Below are positions 61,868 through 64,000 of a stretch of DNA of 64,000 bases, piece by piece. The number at the start of each line of letters is the position of its first letter. Positions within the stretch are counted from its first letter, which is position 1. The position numbers and the translations under genes were made by a program. The stretch spans positions 62,001-126,000 of the forward strand of contig NZ_JAJJWI010000010.1 in NCBI RefSeq assembly GCF_020907275.1, read 5' to 3'. Origin of the DNA: Pontibacter silvestris (GTDB lineage Bacteria; Bacteroidota; Bacteroidia; Cytophagales; Hymenobacteraceae). The notes below the pieces were generated by a model. That model worked only from the letters and a program-made list of their open reading frames with translations. It was not told the DNA's origin and made no database searches.

Positions 61868-64000
61868 TTAGTTATTGGAAACGGATACTTCTACTTCTTC
61901 TGTTATAGGTTCAGTTTTCTTCTGTTTTTCTTTCTTCTTACTGATCATACTTGCAAAGAGCACATACAGGCCAGGAATTAGAAACAAGCCGAATATGGTA
62001 CCAATTAACATACCTCCGGCTGCCGCTGTACCAATAGACCTGTTACCCAGAGCACCTGCACCTGTAGCCATGCAAAGCGGTATTAGTCCAGCAATAAAGG
62101 CAAAAGAAGTCATCAGGATAGGGCGCAGCCTTGCCACAGAGCCTTCCATGGCGGCCTGTAATACCGAAAGTCCTTCCTGGCGCCTTTGCACGGCAAACTC
62201 CACAATCAGAATGGCATTCTTACCTAATAAACCAATCAGCATAATCAGGGCTACCTGGGCATAAATGTTATTCTGAAGCCCGAGCAGGTGTAAAGCAAGA
62301 AAGGCACCGAATACACCTGTTGGCAAAGATAAGATAACCGGTAATGGAAGTAAAAAACTCTCATACTGGGCAGCCAAAAGAAGGTACACAAACACCAGGC
62401 AAATAATGAAAATATAAATAGCCTGGCTACCTGAGGACACCTCTTGCCTGGTCATACCATACCAGTCGTAGCTGTAGCCTCTTGGCAACGTTTCAGCAGC
62501 AATTCTCTCTATCGCAGCAATAGCGTCACCGCTACTATAGCCGGGGGCGGGGCCACCTTTCACTTTTGCCGAGGTATACATATTATGGCGGGAAAGCTGC
62601 TCTGGTCCATACATTCTCTCCATGCTGATGAAGGTAGAATAAGGTACCATTTCACCGTCCTCGTTTTTTACCTGTAGTTTCAGTACATCTTCGGGTTTGG
62701 CACGGTACCTCGGGTCTGCCTGTACCATTACATCATACATCTGCCCGAAACGTACAAAGTCTGAAACATACAAGCCCCCCACAAGAGTTTGGAGTGTACT
62801 CATGGCCTGGTTGATAGTTACCCCGTTCTTAGCAGCCATATCCTGGTCTACATGAATCATGTACTGCGGGTAATTAGGGTCAAATTCAGAAAAAGCAGTA
62901 TTAATCTCAGGAGTCTCTTTCAACGCCTGAACGAATTGGTCTACTACCTGGTCCATCTTCTGTAAGTTTCCACTACCAGTCTGGTCCAGCACTTTCATCT
63001 GGAAACCACTGGAGTTACCAAAGCCCGGCACCGTAGGAGGAAGAAAGAAATCAATCTGGGCATCCGTGATGTTCCTTGTTCTTGCCTCTAGTTTCCGGAT
63101 AGTTTCCTCTATAGGTTCCTCCCGTTCGCTCCAGTCTTTCAGGTTAACCATGGCCATACCAAAAGAGGCGCCCGACAAACCTGTAGAAAGGCTATAGCCA
63201 GCTAGTGAAGTAAAGGATTCTACCTCTGTTAAGCCTGCGGTAACCTGGTTAATTTCGTCCAGCACGCGTTCGGTACGCTCTACTGTCGCTCCCGCAGGTG
63301 CGGTAACATTTACATAAACCACACTCTGATCTTCCGTCGGAATAAAGCCGGTAGGTAAGATAGCCGCAATTCCCCAAGTGGCGCCAATAAAAACAAGAAG
63401 CATGGCAACAGTAACAAGCCTGCGGCTTGCCAGGAAAGAGATGCTGCCTCTGTACTTATTGGAAAGTGCATTATAGCCTTTGTTAAAGCCTCCGAAGAAG
63501 CGTTGTAGCAGGTTCTTTTTCTTCTTTTCGTGATGTGTGTTACGCAACATAATAGCGCAGAGAGCAGGCGTAAGCGTTAAAGCGTTTATACCTGATATAA
63601 CAATGGCAATAGCGAGCGTAAGTGAGAACTGACGGTAAAATATACCTACAGGACCTGACATAAAAGCAACAGGAATAAACACGGCAGACATGACCAGGGT
63701 AATAGCAAGAATGGCCCCGCTGATCTCATGCATGGCAGCAAAAGTAGCTTCGCGTGGGTCCATGCCTTCTTCCTCCATTTTCGCATGCACCGCCTCAACC
63801 ACCACGATGGCATTATCCACTACTATACCAATGGCTAATACCAGTGCAAACAAGGTGAGCAGGTTAAGCGAAAAGCCCAGCATCTCCATGCCGAACAGCG
63901 TACCAACCAAAGCCACTGGCACGGCAAGTGCCGGAATAAGTGTAGAGCGGAAATCCTGCAGAAAAATAAATACAACGATGAACACCAGGATGAAGGCCTC
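61868..64000 (-). CDS. RND efflux pump inner-membrane subunit, 5' part cut by window
   Basis: The visible 710 residues are the C-terminal two thirds of an AcrB-type HAE-1 pump (about 1050 residues in full). The frame enters from the window end (EAFILVFIVVFIFLQ), so no start is visible; a GTG at 63985 is an internal Val. Membrane helices 3-12 and the porter domain are present, with FIPTEDQSVVYVNV, NNIYAQVALIMLIGLLGKNA (with the proton-relay Lys) and VARLRPILMTSFAFIAGLIP. In helix 4 the AcrB Asp-Asp pair (VDD) reads VDN, so one of the two relay Asp residues is Asn. The pump expels drugs or other amphipathic compounds with proton energy. Confidence 0.93.
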   Translation of the reverse strand, partial: EAFILVFIVVFIFLQDFRSTLIPALAVPVALVGTLFGMEMLGFSLNLLTLFALVLAIGIVVDNAIVVVEAVHAKMEEEGMDPREATFAAMHEISGAILAITLVMSAVFIPVAFMSGPVGIFYRQFSLTLAIAIVISGINALTLTPALCAIMLRNTHHEKKKKNLLQRFFGGFNKGYNALSNKYRGSISFLASRRLVTVAMLLVFIGATWGIAAILPTGFIPTEDQSVVYVNVTAPAGATVERTERVLDEINQVTAGLTEVESFTSLAGYSLSTGLSGASFGMAMVNLKDWSEREEPIEETIRKLEARTRNITDAQIDFFLPPTVPGFGNSSGFQMKVLDQTGSGNLQKMDQVVDQFVQALKETPEINTAFSEFDPNYPQYMIHVDQDMAAKNGVTINQAMSTLQTLVGGLYVSDFVRFGQMYDVMVQADPRYRAKPEDVLKLQVKNEDGEMVPYSTFISMERMYGPEQLSRHNMYTSAKVKGGPAPGYSSGDAIAAIERIAAETLPRGYSYDWYGMTRQEVSSGSQAIYIFIICLVFVYLLLAAQYESFLLPLPVILSLPTGVFGAFLALHLLGLQNNIYAQVALIMLIGLLGKNAILIVEFAVQRRQEGLSVLQAAMEGSVARLRPILMTSFAFIAGLIPLCMATGAGALGNRSIGTAAAGGMLIGTIFGLFLIPGLYVLFASMISKKKEKQKKTEPITEEVEVSVSNN

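Overview
This window looks like a chromosomal segment of a member of the Bacteroidota, most likely the Cytophagales/Hymenobacteraceae (Pontibacter-like). The assignment is by inference from gene content. It rests on a TonB-dependent receptor with an N-terminal carboxypeptidase-like domain, many lipoproteins, M13 and M16 zinc peptidases, few Shine-Dalgarno sequences, and promoter-like TAnnTTTG boxes upstream of several genes. No rRNA, tRNA, CRISPR array, prophage or intact insertion sequence was seen.

Layout. 1-423: the 5' part of efp. 876-4980: a three-gene set (small HCNGKC membrane protein, TonB receptor, beta-propeller lipoprotein with a CQCC motif) that may handle a metal, perhaps copper. 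5218-8136: a two-lobed M16 peptidase. 8648-15272: a molybdenum-hydroxylase locus, with PaoABC-type aldehyde oxidoreductase subunits, an SDR, an XdhC-family maturation factor and a MobA/MocA-like nucleotidyltransferase ending in a run of ten Asn codons. 15312-27033: amine oxidase, a Panacea-domain antitoxin with a small membrane protein (candidate toxin-antitoxin pair), RtcB, ankyrin protein, M13 peptidase, SelO, PBP4 and a disordered small protein. 27902-32539: a very large multi-PAS hybrid histidine kinase. 32848-34726: a Lys-rich microprotein and a two-gene HNH endonuclease operon that looks like modification-dependent restriction.

35038-44402 is a decaying accessory stretch: a frameshifted SDR lipoprotein, a REPIN-like inverted repeat pair, an alpha/beta hydrolase with several lesions and a MATE transporter remnant, among intact genes (quinone-reductase-like enzyme, TerB-like protein, alditol-oxidase-like flavoprotein, hydrolase, CDF transporter, RluE). 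44858-64000 holds a Do-type protease, a YihY protein, a sugar dehydrogenase overlapped by a helical protein gene, a zinc alcohol dehydrogenase, a second PAS histidine kinase, a GDSL lipoprotein, a cation/proton antiporter, small envelope proteins, and an outer-membrane factor plus RND pump cut by the window edge.

The genes that clearly work together are paoABC with xdhC and the nucleotidyltransferase (molybdenum cofactor cytidylation and insertion), the RND pump with its outer-membrane channel, the two HNH genes (TGATG overlap), the Panacea pair (5-nt gap) and the HCNGKC/TonB/propeller set. Strong hairpins mark most transcript ends. The best candidates for something poorly described are the Panacea/membrane-protein pair, the HCNGKC-receptor-CQCC set and the double-HNH operon.
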